NCBI GenBank assembly: GCA_002409785.1
Contig: DHOX01000059.1
Coordinates: 15,611-50,868, forward strand
DNA: 35,258 nucleotides
Direction: 5' to 3'
DNA from: Prevotella sp. UBA5379
GTDB taxonomy: Bacteria > Bacteroidota > Bacteroidia > Bacteroidales > Bacteroidaceae
The translations under genes were made by a program, and so were the position numbers. The notes beneath the pieces are model-generated. The model had not been told where the DNA came from. It worked only from the letters and a program-made list of their open reading frames with translations, and made no database searches. This document shows positions 16,790-24,598 of the stretch, piece after piece (the first letter of the stretch is position 1; every line of letters begins with the position of its first letter).

Positions 16790-17549
16790 TCAGGCTGGAG
16801 AATATAATTTTATCGCTGAGGAATTCCATAGTGATTTTACGCATCATCTTTTCTGGGGTGAACTGGGGCAGGAGCTGCTCAATTCTTCCGATTATCATAG
16901 CAGTGAGCACGGCTTTGGAATGGACTTCATGAATAGCATCCACCGTACGTGGGTGCTGAGTCGTCTGGTGATCGAGATGCAGGATATGCCGATGGTGAAT
17001 CAGAAATATACCGTGGTGACATGGGTGGAAAGCGTCCTGCGCTCATTTTCGTGCAGGAATTTTGCCATTATCGACACGCTGTCTCACAAGGTGTATGGCT
17101 ATGCCAGAAGTATTTGGGCTGTCATTGATACCCGGACAAGGGAGCCTGTAGACCTCAAAACGATTCATGAGGATGATATTTTACAGTATATCAATAAGGA
17201 TAAGGTGTGCCCGATAGCCAAACCTTCCAGGGTGCAGGTAAAGGATGATACCGTTAAGGTACGTACGGTCAATACCTATTATAGTGATGTGGATGTCAAC
17301 GGTCATATTAACAGTATTCGCTATATTGATCATATCCTGGATCTTTTCGATCTGGACTATTATCGCCGGAATACGCTGAAACGCTTTGAGATCGCATACG
17401 TGGCGGAAAGCCATCAGGGGGACCAACTGAATATCTACCGGAAAGATGAGGGTGAGGGTATCTATTCTTTTAAAGTCACGAAAACGGAGCCGATGTCTTC
17501 TAAGGAAATCGAGGTTGTAAGAAGCAAGGCTACTTTTATAAAAAAGTGA
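16779..17549 (+). CDS. Acyl-ACP thioesterase (FatA/FatB-like, double hotdog fold)
   Basis: 256 residues from ATG 16779, preceded by a strong AAGGAGAGG-like ribosome site and overlapping ilvN by 11 nt. It should hydrolyse acyl-acyl carrier protein to free fatty acid. Two hotdog repeats are seen: the N-terminal half has the MDFMNSIHRTWVLSRL helix and the W-V-x-S strand, and the C-terminal half contains the catalytic Asp172-x-Asn174-x-His176 in DVDVNGHINSIRY. Placement between ilvN and ilvC recurs in Bacteroidales as I recall, and hints at a link between branched keto-acid supply and branched-chain fatty acids; this link is inference. A frame extension back to 16653 lies within ilvN and is rejected. 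Confidence 0.9.
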   Translation: MVNNQAGEYNFIAEEFHSDFTHHLFWGELGQELLNSSDYHSSEHGFGMDFMNSIHRTWVLSRLVIEMQDMPMVNQKYTVVTWVESVLRSFSCRNFAIIDTLSHKVYGYARSIWAVIDTRTREPVDLKTIHEDDILQYINKDKVCPIAKPSRVQVKDDTVKVRTVNTYYSDVDVNGHINSIRYIDHILDLFDLDYYRRNTLKRFEIAYVAESHQGDQLNIYRKDEGEGIYSFKVTKTEPMSSKEIEVVRSKATFIKK

Positions 17550-17557
17550 TACAAAAT

Positions 17558-17589
17558 TTTGCCATTTCATTTTAAATCATTACCTTTGC
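17558..17589 (+). promoter_or_regulatory. Promoter of ilvC with its own leader
   Basis: TTTG at 17558-17561, a 19-nt spacer, then TACCTTTGC at 17581-17589. It starts just after the thioesterase stop and gives ilvC a separate transcript with a leader of about 145 nt. Confidence 0.85.
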
Positions 17590-17603
17590 AGTCAATAAAG
17601 GAA

Positions 17604-17666
17604 ATGTTAATGAGTTTGAGGGAAGGAGATGTATCTCTCTTCCTGAATGTCGGACTTGATAGATAA
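17604..17666 (+). CDS. Candidate leader peptide upstream of ilvC
   Basis: A 20-codon frame begins with ATG 15 nt after the -7 box, preceded by AAAGGAA, and ends with TAA. It encodes five Leu (TTA, TTG, CTC, CTG, CTT, all different codons) and two Val (GTA, GTC), but no Ile. Codons 7-14 lie in one hairpin, and the stop codon touches the 3' arm of an alternative hairpin. The arrangement fits a ribosome-sensing leader peptide. It is too short to prove coding and could be chance. Confidence 0.4.
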   Translation: MLMSLREGDVSLFLNVGLDR

Positions 17667-17721
17667 GAGAGATTTAATTTTATAGAGATTTAATCGTTCA
17701 ACAGCGGTCTGTGTTGGCCGC
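17621..17721 (+). promoter_or_regulatory. Mutually exclusive hairpins in the ilvC leader
   Basis: Hairpin A: GGAAG and GAGA at 17621-17629 pair with TCTC at 17634-17637 and CTTCC at 17639-17643 (one bulged T, TGTA loop). Hairpin B: TCTCTCTT at 17634-17641 pairs perfectly with AAGAGAGA at 17665-17672, so A and B cannot coexist. Hairpin C: GCGGTC at 17704-17709 with GGCCGC at 17716-17721 (one G-U pair) ends 18 nt before the ilvC ATG. An 11-base direct repeat AGAGATTTAAT occurs at 17668-17678 and 17684-17694. No T run follows any hairpin, so control of translation or of Rho access is more plausible than an intrinsic terminator. Confidence 0.45.
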
Positions 17722-17739
17722 ATAAAAAAAATTAGCAAT

Positions 17740-18789
17740 ATGGCACAAATCAATTTCGGTGGCGTTGTAGAGACAGTGGTCACCAACAAGGAATTTTCAT
17801 TGGAAAAAGCACGTGAAGTTTTAAAGAATGAAACGATTGCAGTCATTGGCTACGGCATTCAAGGTCCTGGTCAGTCTTGTAATTTGCGTGACAATGGTTT
17901 CAATGTCATTGTTGGTCAGCGTCCTGGTCGTTCTTATGAGAAAGCCAAAGCCGATGGTTGGGTTCCGGGAAAGACGTTATTTTCAATTGATGAGGCAGCA
18001 AAGAAGGGTACTATCCTCTGCATGCTCCTCTCTGATGCTGGTCAGATCGCACAATGGCCTGACATTAAGAAAAACCTGACAAAGGGTAAGGCGCTTTACT
18101 ATTCTCATGGTTTTGCAATCAACTGGCAGGACCGCACGGGCGTAGTTCCTCCCAAGGACGTTGATGTCATTATGGTTGCTCCTAAAGGTTCCGGTACGTC
18201 TCTGCGTACAATGTTCCAGGAAGGTCGTGGCCTGAACTGTTCATACGCTGTGGAGCAGGATGCTACCGGTAAGGCTGAAGACAGGGTTCTGGCTATGGGT
18301 ATTGGCATCGGTTCCGGCTATCTGTTCAAGACTACTTTCCAGCGTGAGGCTACTTCTGACCTTACGGGTGAGCGGGGTGCTTTGATGGGAGCTATAGAGG
18401 GACTTCTTGAAGCTCAGTACAATGTGCTTCGTGAGCATGGACATTCTCCTTCGGAGGCTTTCAATGAGACCGTCGAGGAGTTGACACAGAGCCTTGGCCC
18501 GTTGTTTGGCGCTAAAGGTATGGACTGGATGTATGCTAACTGTTCTACCACAGCACAGCGTGGCGCTCTTGACTGGGCTCCCCGTTTCCGTGATGCCATC
18601 CATCCAGTAATGGAGTGGCTGTACCTCTCTGTAAAGAGTGGCGTAGAAGCTCAGATTTCTATTGACAGTAATTCTCAGCCTGATTATCGTGAAAAGTTGA
18701 ACAAGGAATTGAAGGCTATGCACGATATGGAGATGTGGCGTACGGGCGAAACGGTACGTAAGCTCCGTCCTGAGAATGGTGACAAATAA
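17740..18789 (+). CDS. ilvC: Ketol-acid reductoisomerase
   Basis: 349 residues. It isomerises and reduces acetolactate or acetohydroxybutyrate to the dihydroxy acids used by IlvD. The Rossmann motif is GYGIQGPGQ at 37-45. The loop VGQRPGRSYEKA has Arg and Ser residues in the cofactor-specificity position, suggesting NADPH. The C-terminal knotted helical domain has the metal-site stretch EREATSDLTGERGALMGAIEG. The start at 17740 matches family length. It has its own promoter and complex leader and ends at a strong terminator. Confidence 0.97.
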   Translation: MAQINFGGVVETVVTNKEFSLEKAREVLKNETIAVIGYGIQGPGQSCNLRDNGFNVIVGQRPGRSYEKAKADGWVPGKTLFSIDEAAKKGTILCMLLSDAGQIAQWPDIKKNLTKGKALYYSHGFAINWQDRTGVVPPKDVDVIMVAPKGSGTSLRTMFQEGRGLNCSYAVEQDATGKAEDRVLAMGIGIGSGYLFKTTFQREATSDLTGERGALMGAIEGLLEAQYNVLREHGHSPSEAFNETVEELTQSLGPLFGAKGMDWMYANCSTTAQRGALDWAPRFRDAIHPVMEWLYLSVKSGVEAQISIDSNSQPDYREKLNKELKAMHDMEMWRTGETVRKLRPENGDK

Positions 18790-18834
18790 TCTTGTATTTG
18801 AGATAAACTTATTTTTTCTCGTACATCATGTTGT

Positions 18835-18872
18835 GGAGGATTGATTCCGTGAGGACTCAATCCTCCTTTTTT
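18835..18872 (+). terminator. Intrinsic terminator after ilvC
   Basis: GGAGGATTGA at 18835-18844 pairs perfectly with TCAATCCTCC at 18857-18866 around a 12-nt loop, followed by six T at 18867-18872. It closes the ilv region before a convergent gene. Confidence 0.92.
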
Positions 18873-18905
18873 GTTCTCATCGTATGGACTATAGGGCAGA
18901 TGATC

Positions 18906-19346
18906 CTATTCCTTCATCAGGTGCTTGAAAAAATTGTCGAGGTCTTTGTCCAGGCCGGGCATCACGTCTCCTCCGATGATAACGGTATCGTCATCTGCCA
19001 CGTACAGCTCTGCCACGTTCTCTTTATCCTCATTCTCAAGGACAAAACTGTAGGGCTTCATGATACTCAGATGGTCTACGACACAGGCATGTTTCTTAAG
19101 TTCGGAACGGAGCAGCTCTGCGACTTTTTCATAGAAGTCTTCATCATTGTTGTCTATCCACTGTTCCACTACACAGCGTGTGATCTCATTCTCATCATCG
19201 TCGAAAGCCCGTAATTCCCCGCTTTCTTGATAGGCCCGTACATGAATGTCCGTTAACAGGACAGCCTCTTCCGTAGGAGGAAATTTCTGAGCTATTTTGT
19301 TGATAAAACGTTCAACTTGCAGAATAGTTTGTTCCGTTGCTTTCAT
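18906..19346 (-). CDS. Hypothetical acidic cytoplasmic protein
   Basis: 146 residues from ATG 19346. No signal peptide or membrane segment. It is strongly acidic in the middle and end (runs such as DDDENE, DNNDEDFYE, VADDDTVIIGG) and predicted alpha/beta. I do not recognise a domain. Two ATGs further upstream (19370 and 19409) are in frame, but 19370 lies only two bases past the -7 box and 19409 lies before it, so neither should be on the mRNA. It is a single-gene unit between the ilv and rnf operons with no shared promoter, so context says little about its job. Confidence 0.75.
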   Translation of the reverse strand: MKATEQTILQVERFINKIAQKFPPTEEAVLLTDIHVRAYQESGELRAFDDDENEITRCVVEQWIDNNDEDFYEKVAELLRSELKKHACVVDHLSIMKPYSFVLENEDKENVAELYVADDDTVIIGGDVMPGLDKDLDNFFKHLMKE

Positions 19347-19371
19347 AATGATTGGCTTTGATAAATTCATA

Positions 19372-19402
19372 CAAAGATAAGAGATTTCCTTGAAAAGGAC
19401 AA
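19372..19402 (-). promoter_or_regulatory. Promoter of the hypothetical acidic protein gene
   Basis: On the minus strand TTG at 19402-19400, a 20-nt spacer, then TATCTTTG at 19379-19372. The expected leader to ATG 19346 is about 20 nt. This promoter decides the start codon. Confidence 0.75.
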
Positions 19403-19439
19403 CGCTCATAAGGTTTTTTTTACAAAAAAAAACTTTTTC

Positions 19440-19491
19440 TTGTTTCTTTGTGAGATTTATGTTACCTTTGCACTATTACTATTAGGTTTGC
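19440..19491 (+). promoter_or_regulatory. Promoter region of the rnf operon
   Basis: TTG at 19440-19442, a 20-nt spacer and TACCTTTGC at 19463-19471 form a good promoter. A second perfect -7 motif, TAGGTTTGC at 19483-19491, lies 20 nt downstream but lacks a clear -33 box. The leader to ATG 19521 is 25-45 nt. Confidence 0.75.
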
Positions 19492-19520
19492 AAATTACTT
19501 AAACAGTCAACATTAGAATA

Positions 19521-19940
19521 ATGACCGGGAAAATCACTCATACGGGAATAATAGATTCCATTGAGGGGAATCGTATACATGTGCGTATTCTGCAGGCTTC
19601 TGCTTGTGGGGCATGCCGGATTGCGGGTCATTGTAATGCCTCTGATGTCCGTGAGAAATACATTGATGTGTGGGATGCTCATGCTTCTGAACACCGTGAT
19701 GGGGAGCAGGTGGTGATCAGCACGGACGGACAGACGGCAAAGCGGGCTACTGTAATCGCTTACGTCATCCCTCTGTTCCTCATGGTGGTAACCTTGATCC
19801 TGGTATTGAAGTTGTCCCATAGTGAGGGGGCTGCGGCACTGGCGGGGGTGGGCATCCTGATCCCCTACTATCTGGTGCTCTTTCTTCTAAGAAGGAAGAT
19901 TTCATCTGAGGTGCGGTTCCAACTTGAAAAGGGTCACTGA
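19521..19940 (+). CDS. rseC: RseC / SoxR-reducing-system family membrane protein
   Basis: 139 residues. The N-terminal soluble part carries a Cys cluster, SACGACRIAGHC, with Cys32, Cys35 and Cys41. Two adjacent hydrophobic helices follow at about 75-95 and 100-117. This matches the RseC/RsxC-associated family found in front of rnfB in Bacteroidota and in the rsx locus of gamma-proteobacteria, where it is thought to help Rnf-type complexes or SoxR reduction. It is first in the rnf operon, 30 nt ahead of rnfB. The precise molecular role is unresolved even in model species. Confidence 0.85.
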   Translation: MTGKITHTGIIDSIEGNRIHVRILQASACGACRIAGHCNASDVREKYIDVWDAHASEHRDGEQVVISTDGQTAKRATVIAYVIPLFLMVVTLILVLKLSHSEGAAALAGVGILIPYYLVLFLLRRKISSEVRFQLEKGH

Positions 19941-19970
19941 AACAAATCTGAAAATATAACTGAAGATACT

Positions 19971-20870
19971 ATGAACATGATTTTAAGTGCTGTTCTGGTC
20001 CTGGGAGCCATTGCCTTGATCGCTGCGGTGATCTTGTATTTCGTTTCCAGAAAGTTTACCGTGCAGGAGGATCCTCGGACGGAACAGGTCACAGACTTGC
20101 TGCCGGGAGCCAACTGTGGTAACTGTGGTCAGACCAGTTGTGCGGCAATGGCGAAAGCTCTTGTCAATGGAGCCGGGAAAGGTTCAATAAGCGGACTTTA
20201 TTGCCCTGTCGGGGGTGAGCGGGTGATGACTCGGATAGCGGATCTTCTGGGGATGACCGTGTCGGCTAAAGATCCTATGGTAGCCGTTGTCAGATGTAAC
20301 GGTACTTGTGAACACCGGCCCCAGGTGGCTGTCTATGATGGTCTGCGTACGTGTGCTGCCATGGATGCCTGCGGCCGCGGGGAGACGGGGTGCAGCTATG
20401 GCTGTCTGGGTTGTGGGGATTGTGTCGCCGCCTGTTCGTTTGACGCGATCCATATCAATCGTGAGACCGGCCTGCCTGAGGTTGACGAAGACCGCTGTAC
20501 AAGTTGTGGGGCGTGCGTGAAAGCGTGTCCGAGAAATATCATTGAACTTCGCAAGAAGGGGCCTAAGGGCCGCCGTATCTATGTGCAGTGTGTCAACAAG
20601 GATCCGGGCAGACTGGCCAGGGCGGTGTGCTCGGTGGCTTGCATCGGCTGCGGCAAATGCCAGAAGGTCTGTCCTTTTGATGCGATCACTATTATAGATC
20701 ATTTGAGTTATATCGACTTTGACCGGTGCCGGCTCTGTACAAAATGCGTGGAGGTATGTCCTACCGGTGCGATCGTCAAGGTTAATTTTCCGATACCTCG
20801 CCAGCATGCGAATACAGAAAAGGTGTCCATGTCAAAACAGTCAGAAAACCGGGAGGATGCAAAAGCATGA
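19971..20870 (+). CDS. rnfB: Rnf complex subunit B (iron-sulfur electron input)
   Basis: 299 residues. A single N-terminal membrane helix (about 5-25) is followed by the CNCGQTSC...YCP four-Cys cluster domain, then four ferredoxin-like Cys clusters: CSYGCLGCGDC, CTSCGACVKAC, CIGCGKCQKVC and CRLCTKCVEVC. It accepts electrons from reduced ferredoxin and passes them into the complex. The C-terminal 25 residues are polar. The last four bases overlap the rnfC start (ATGA). Confidence 0.96.
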   Translation: MNMILSAVLVLGAIALIAAVILYFVSRKFTVQEDPRTEQVTDLLPGANCGNCGQTSCAAMAKALVNGAGKGSISGLYCPVGGERVMTRIADLLGMTVSAKDPMVAVVRCNGTCEHRPQVAVYDGLRTCAAMDACGRGETGCSYGCLGCGDCVAACSFDAIHINRETGLPEVDEDRCTSCGACVKACPRNIIELRKKGPKGRRIYVQCVNKDPGRLARAVCSVACIGCGKCQKVCPFDAITIIDHLSYIDFDRCRLCTKCVEVCPTGAIVKVNFPIPRQHANTEKVSMSKQSENREDAKA

Positions 20871-22273
20871 AATTATATACTTTTAAAATTGGGGGTGTTT
20901 ACCCTGATGAAAACAAACTTACGGCAGAGTGCCCCGTGAAGAGGGCTGCATTGCCCCAGAGGGCTGTTTTCCCTCTGAACCAGCATATCGGCGCGTTGGC
21001 CCGGCCTGTGGTACGGAAGGGCGACAAGGTCAAGGTGGGAACCCTCCTCGCTGAAGCCGGCGGCTTCGTCAGTGCTCCGGTCTATAGCTCTGTCTCGGGA
21101 ACAGTCATAGATATCGCCAAGGCTATCGATGCTACCGGGTATCTGCAGCCGGCTGTCATGGTGCAGACGGAAGGGGATGAGTGGGAGCCTGGCATTGACC
21201 GTAGTGACCGGTTGGAGAAACTTGAGGATCATCCGGAACTCACTCCTGAGATCATCATGGGCCGGATTCAGAAGGCAGGGGTGACCGGGATGGGGGGCGC
21301 CAGTTTCCCTACGATGGTCAAGTTGAATCCTCCCGCCGGCACAAAGGCTGAATGTATCATCCTCAACGGGGTGGAATGTGAACCTTATATTACTTCTGAT
21401 TACCGTCTGATGATGGAATATCCGGATGAACTGCTTGTAGGACTTGATCTGCTGATGAAGGCCGCGATGGTGCAGAAAGGATACATTGGCATCGAAGAGA
21501 ATAAACCTGAAGCGATCCGGCTGCTGGAGGAAAAGACGGCCGGTGATCCCCGTATCAAGGTCGTTCCTCTCACCAGGAAATATCCGCAGGGGGGAGAAAA
21601 GCAACTCGTCGATGCTGTGCTTCACCGTCAGATTCCTGCTCCTCCCGCCCTTCCTGTACATGTAGGAGCGATCGTCCAGAATGTCGGTACAGCCATGGCG
21701 GTCTATCAGGCGGTGATGAAAAACAAGCCGCTCATAGAGCGTCTGACGACGGTTACGGGAAAGGGCATCGCTCATCCCTGTAATTTCCAGGTCAGACTGG
21801 GAACCTCGTTCCGCCAGTTGATTGAGGCTTGCGGAGGTTTGCCTGAGGGAGACAACAAGGTCCTGGCGGGCGGCCCGATGATGGGGAAATCGGTCGTCTC
21901 CCTTGATGTCCCCATCTGCAAGGGTACGAATGCCATTACCGTCCTCAGTGGTGAGGATGCTCACAGGAAGGACCCCCAGCCCTGCATCCGTTGCGGAAAA
22001 TGTGTGTCGGTATGTCCGATGGGACTGGAGCCTTATCTCCTGGCTACCCTTTCTGCATTGAAGCATTATGACCGTCTGGAAGGCGAAGAGATAACGAGTT
22101 GCATATCCTGTGGCTCGTGCCAGTATACGTGTCCGTCTCACCGTCCTCTTCTGGACTATATCTCACAAGGCAAGAAAGTGGTCATGGGATATATCAAGGC
22201 ACGTACTGCCCGGCCCTCTAAAAAGGTTGAAGCAGCACCCGGGACCACCGGTTCATCATCCGTTATTTCTTAG
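20867..22273 (+). CDS. rnfC: Rnf complex subunit C (NADH-binding, flavin and iron-sulfur)
   Basis: 468 residues. This peripheral subunit reduces NAD+ (or oxidises NADH). The N-terminal barrel-sandwich domain (GGVYPDENKLTAE, LNQHIGA) is followed by the FMN/NADH domain with GMGGASFPT, LNGVECEPYITSDYRLM and KYPQGGEKQL. Two Cys clusters lie near the C-terminus, CIRCGKCVSVCP and CISCGSCQYTCP. The C-terminal Ala/Lys-rich extension seen in enterobacterial RsxC is absent. ATG overlaps the rnfB stop. Confidence 0.96.
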   Translation: MKLYTFKIGGVYPDENKLTAECPVKRAALPQRAVFPLNQHIGALARPVVRKGDKVKVGTLLAEAGGFVSAPVYSSVSGTVIDIAKAIDATGYLQPAVMVQTEGDEWEPGIDRSDRLEKLEDHPELTPEIIMGRIQKAGVTGMGGASFPTMVKLNPPAGTKAECIILNGVECEPYITSDYRLMMEYPDELLVGLDLLMKAAMVQKGYIGIEENKPEAIRLLEEKTAGDPRIKVVPLTRKYPQGGEKQLVDAVLHRQIPAPPALPVHVGAIVQNVGTAMAVYQAVMKNKPLIERLTTVTGKGIAHPCNFQVRLGTSFRQLIEACGGLPEGDNKVLAGGPMMGKSVVSLDVPICKGTNAITVLSGEDAHRKDPQPCIRCGKCVSVCPMGLEPYLLATLSALKHYDRLEGEEITSCISCGSCQYTCPSHRPLLDYISQGKKVVMGYIKARTARPSKKVEAAPGTTGSSSVIS

Positions 22274-22287
22274 TATTTTATCATCAA

Positions 22288-23283
22288 ATGGGAAAATTAA
22301 TCGTATCGCTTTCGCCTCATGCTCATGGCAGTGACAGTGTAGAGAGGAATATGTATGGGGTGGTCATCGCACTGATCCCTGCCATCATCGTGTCACTGGT
22401 TTATTTTGGGGTGGGCTCTGCAGTCGTCTTGTCAACGAGCGTGGCCTCCTGTGTATTCTTCGAGTGGGCAATTTCTAAATATATCCTGAAGACAAAACCT
22501 TCTCTCTCTGATGGTTCTGCCATCGTGACTGGACTGTTGCTGGCCATGAACCTGCCCAGCAATCTGCCGTTGTGGATTATTCTGATCGGTTCACTCGTTG
22601 CCATAGGTATTGGAAAAATGACTTTCGGAGGACTTGGCAACAATCCTTTTAATCCGGCATTGGTGGGCCGTTGTTTCCTCCTGGTGAGTTTTCCGGCGCA
22701 GATGACCTCCTGGCCCGTGGCCGGCCAGTTGACTTCATATCTTGATGCCAAGACCGGCGCTACGCCGCTCGCCCTCATGAAGCATGCCATCAGGGCGGGA
22801 GATCCGTCGATCCTCCGGCAGCTGCCTTCAGCTGCCCAGATGCTGCTGGGGACCAATCCGAACCTCGGCCTGGGATCCATCGGTGAGGTCTGTGCGGCGG
22901 CGTTGCTCCTCGGGCTGGCTTATATGCTTTGGAAGAAAGTCATTACCTGGCATATCCCCGTATCCATCATCGCCACAGTCTTTGTCTTTTCAGGACTGCT
23001 CCATCTGGCCAATCCTGTCTATGCAGACCCGTTGTCCGAGATCCTGAGTGGTGGCTTAATGCTTGGGGCCATCTTTATGGCGACCGATTATGTCACCTCT
23101 CCCATGACACACAGGGGACAGGTCATTTACGGCATTGCTATCGGCTTTCTCACCGTGGTCATCCGTGACTGGGGGAGTTATCCGGAAGGTATGTCCTTCG
23201 CGATCCTCATCATGAACGCGTTTACTCCGCTCATCAACCACTATATCAAACCCAGACGCTTTGGGGAGGAATTGGTTAAGTGA
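22288..23283 (+). CDS. rnfD: Rnf complex subunit D (membrane, covalent FMN)
   Basis: 331 residues with about eight to ten membrane helices. Thr159 in KTGATPL fits the site of covalent FMN attachment in RnfD/NqrB. FGGLGNNPFNPALVGR is another family signature. It forms part of the ion-translocating core. It starts 14 nt after rnfC and ends 25 nt before rnfG. Confidence 0.96.
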   Translation: MGKLIVSLSPHAHGSDSVERNMYGVVIALIPAIIVSLVYFGVGSAVVLSTSVASCVFFEWAISKYILKTKPSLSDGSAIVTGLLLAMNLPSNLPLWIILIGSLVAIGIGKMTFGGLGNNPFNPALVGRCFLLVSFPAQMTSWPVAGQLTSYLDAKTGATPLALMKHAIRAGDPSILRQLPSAAQMLLGTNPNLGLGSIGEVCAAALLLGLAYMLWKKVITWHIPVSIIATVFVFSGLLHLANPVYADPLSEILSGGLMLGAIFMATDYVTSPMTHRGQVIYGIAIGFLTVVIRDWGSYPEGMSFAILIMNAFTPLINHYIKPRRFGEELVK

Positions 23284-23308
23284 CCTTACAAGAAAAGAAG
23301 GAACGAAT

Positions 23309-23992
23309 ATGAAAAAGATAAAGTCATCATTAAAGAACATGGTGCTGGTCCTGGTGGGGGTCTGTATTGTCATCGGCTGCCTGCTGGCCTTTGCCAATCA
23401 GATCACAAAAGGTCCTGTCGCCCGGAAATCACAGAAACTCCTCCAGGCGGGGATCATGACGGTAATGGGGGGAAACTGCCAGGTGGCTTCCACAGATACG
23501 GTCCGGCAGAACATGGAGGGCAAGGAGTTGTCTTTTGTCATCCATAATACGACACGGAACGGGGAACCATACGGAGCAGCCGTGGAGGCTCAGTCTAATA
23601 GTTTCGGAGGTCCTTTGAAGGTCCTGGTCGGCTTTGATACGAAAGGAAAGATCCTGGGGTATACCGTCCTGAAAACTTCAGACACTCCCGGACTGGGAGC
23701 AAAGGCCGGACAATGGTTCCAGAAGGGAGCGAAGGGAGATATTATCGGTAAGACCCCTGGAAGCAGCGGACTGTCGGTGAGCAAGGATGGCGGGACGGTG
23801 GATGCGATCACGGCTTCTACCATCACCAGCCGGGCTTTTCTGAAGGCGGTCAACGAGGCCTATGAGGCTTATCTGAGCCGAAACTGTGATGCGCATACGG
23901 GATCTTCACCTAAAAACAAGAAGGTCATGGATGAGAAGAAAGAAAGGGGAGCGGAAAATGTGCAACGGACAAGAAAGGAGAAATATGAGTAA
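23309..23992 (+). CDS. rnfG: Rnf complex subunit G (FMN-binding)
   Basis: 227 residues from ATG 23309. One N-terminal membrane helix (about 9-30) anchors a periplasmic FMN-binding domain. GYTVLKTSDTPGLGAK is followed by VDAITASTITSRAF, in which Thr171 of TAST is the expected flavinylated residue. The C-terminal tail of about 35 residues after the domain is very Lys/Glu/Arg-rich and may not be conserved; the last eight bases overlap rnfE. A frame extension to 23261 runs into rnfD and is rejected. Confidence 0.94.
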   Translation: MKKIKSSLKNMVLVLVGVCIVIGCLLAFANQITKGPVARKSQKLLQAGIMTVMGGNCQVASTDTVRQNMEGKELSFVIHNTTRNGEPYGAAVEAQSNSFGGPLKVLVGFDTKGKILGYTVLKTSDTPGLGAKAGQWFQKGAKGDIIGKTPGSSGLSVSKDGGTVDAITASTITSRAFLKAVNEAYEAYLSRNCDAHTGSSPKNKKVMDEKKERGAENVQRTRKEKYE

Positions 23993-24578
23993 CTTGAAGA
24001 TATTTTTAAATGGGCTCATCAAGGAAAACCCGACTTTTGTCCTTTTCCTGGGAATGTGCCCTACACTGGCGACGACGACGAGTGCCATTAATGGCCTTTC
24101 CATGGGACTGTGTACGATGGCGGTCCTTGTCTGTACTAATTTCGTCATATCCTGCATCAAGGATATTACTCCTGACCAGGTGCATATCCCTGTATTCATC
24201 GTGGTCATCGCAGCTTTTGTGTCTATTCTCCAGATGTTCATGTCTGCCTATGCTCCGGAAGCCATCAATAAAGCTCTTGGAATCTATATTCCTTTGATCG
24301 TAGTCAACTGTATCATCCTGGGACGTGCAGAGAGTTTTGCCTGCAAGCATACTCCGGTCGCCAGTATTTTTGACGGACTAGGCATCGGTCTGGGATTTAC
24401 TTTGGCACTGACCATCCTCGGATGTATCCGTGAATTTTTCGGCGCAGGCTCTCTGTTCGGCATTCATCTCCTTCCGGACGTCACGAACATCATCCTTTTC
24501 GTGCTCCCTCCCGGCGCTTTCCTCTCATTGGGCTATCTGGTAGCAGTGATTAACAGAGTAAGGTCTCGTAAGGGCTGA
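23985..24578 (+). CDS. rnfE: Rnf complex subunit E (membrane)
   Basis: 197 residues from ATG 23985, with AAAGGAG upstream, overlapping rnfG by eight bases. Six hydrophobic helices. Motifs NPTFVLFLGMCPTLATTTSA and CIILGRAESFA are typical of RnfE/NqrD; the two conserved Cys in such helices (CP in helix 1, C before IILGRA) help form the membrane [2Fe-2S] site shared with RnfA. An extension upstream to 23886 is shadowed by rnfG and is rejected. Confidence 0.95.
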   Translation: MSNLKIFLNGLIKENPTFVLFLGMCPTLATTTSAINGLSMGLCTMAVLVCTNFVISCIKDITPDQVHIPVFIVVIAAFVSILQMFMSAYAPEAINKALGIYIPLIVVNCIILGRAESFACKHTPVASIFDGLGIGLGFTLALTILGCIREFFGAGSLFGIHLLPDVTNIILFVLPPGAFLSLGYLVAVINRVRSRKG

Positions 24579-24598
24579 AACGATAAAAACGAACAATC

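Noticed and set aside
19483..19491. Second -7 box TAGGTTTGC as a separate rnf promoter
   Set aside because: It matches the consensus but has no -33 box at the right distance; kept only as a note in the main promoter entry.
20873..22141. Long minus-strand frame (422 codons) opposite rnfC
   Set aside because: It lies wholly inside rnfC, which has clear motifs and coupled start. The minus-strand product is His/Arg-rich with no domain, as expected of a shadow frame.
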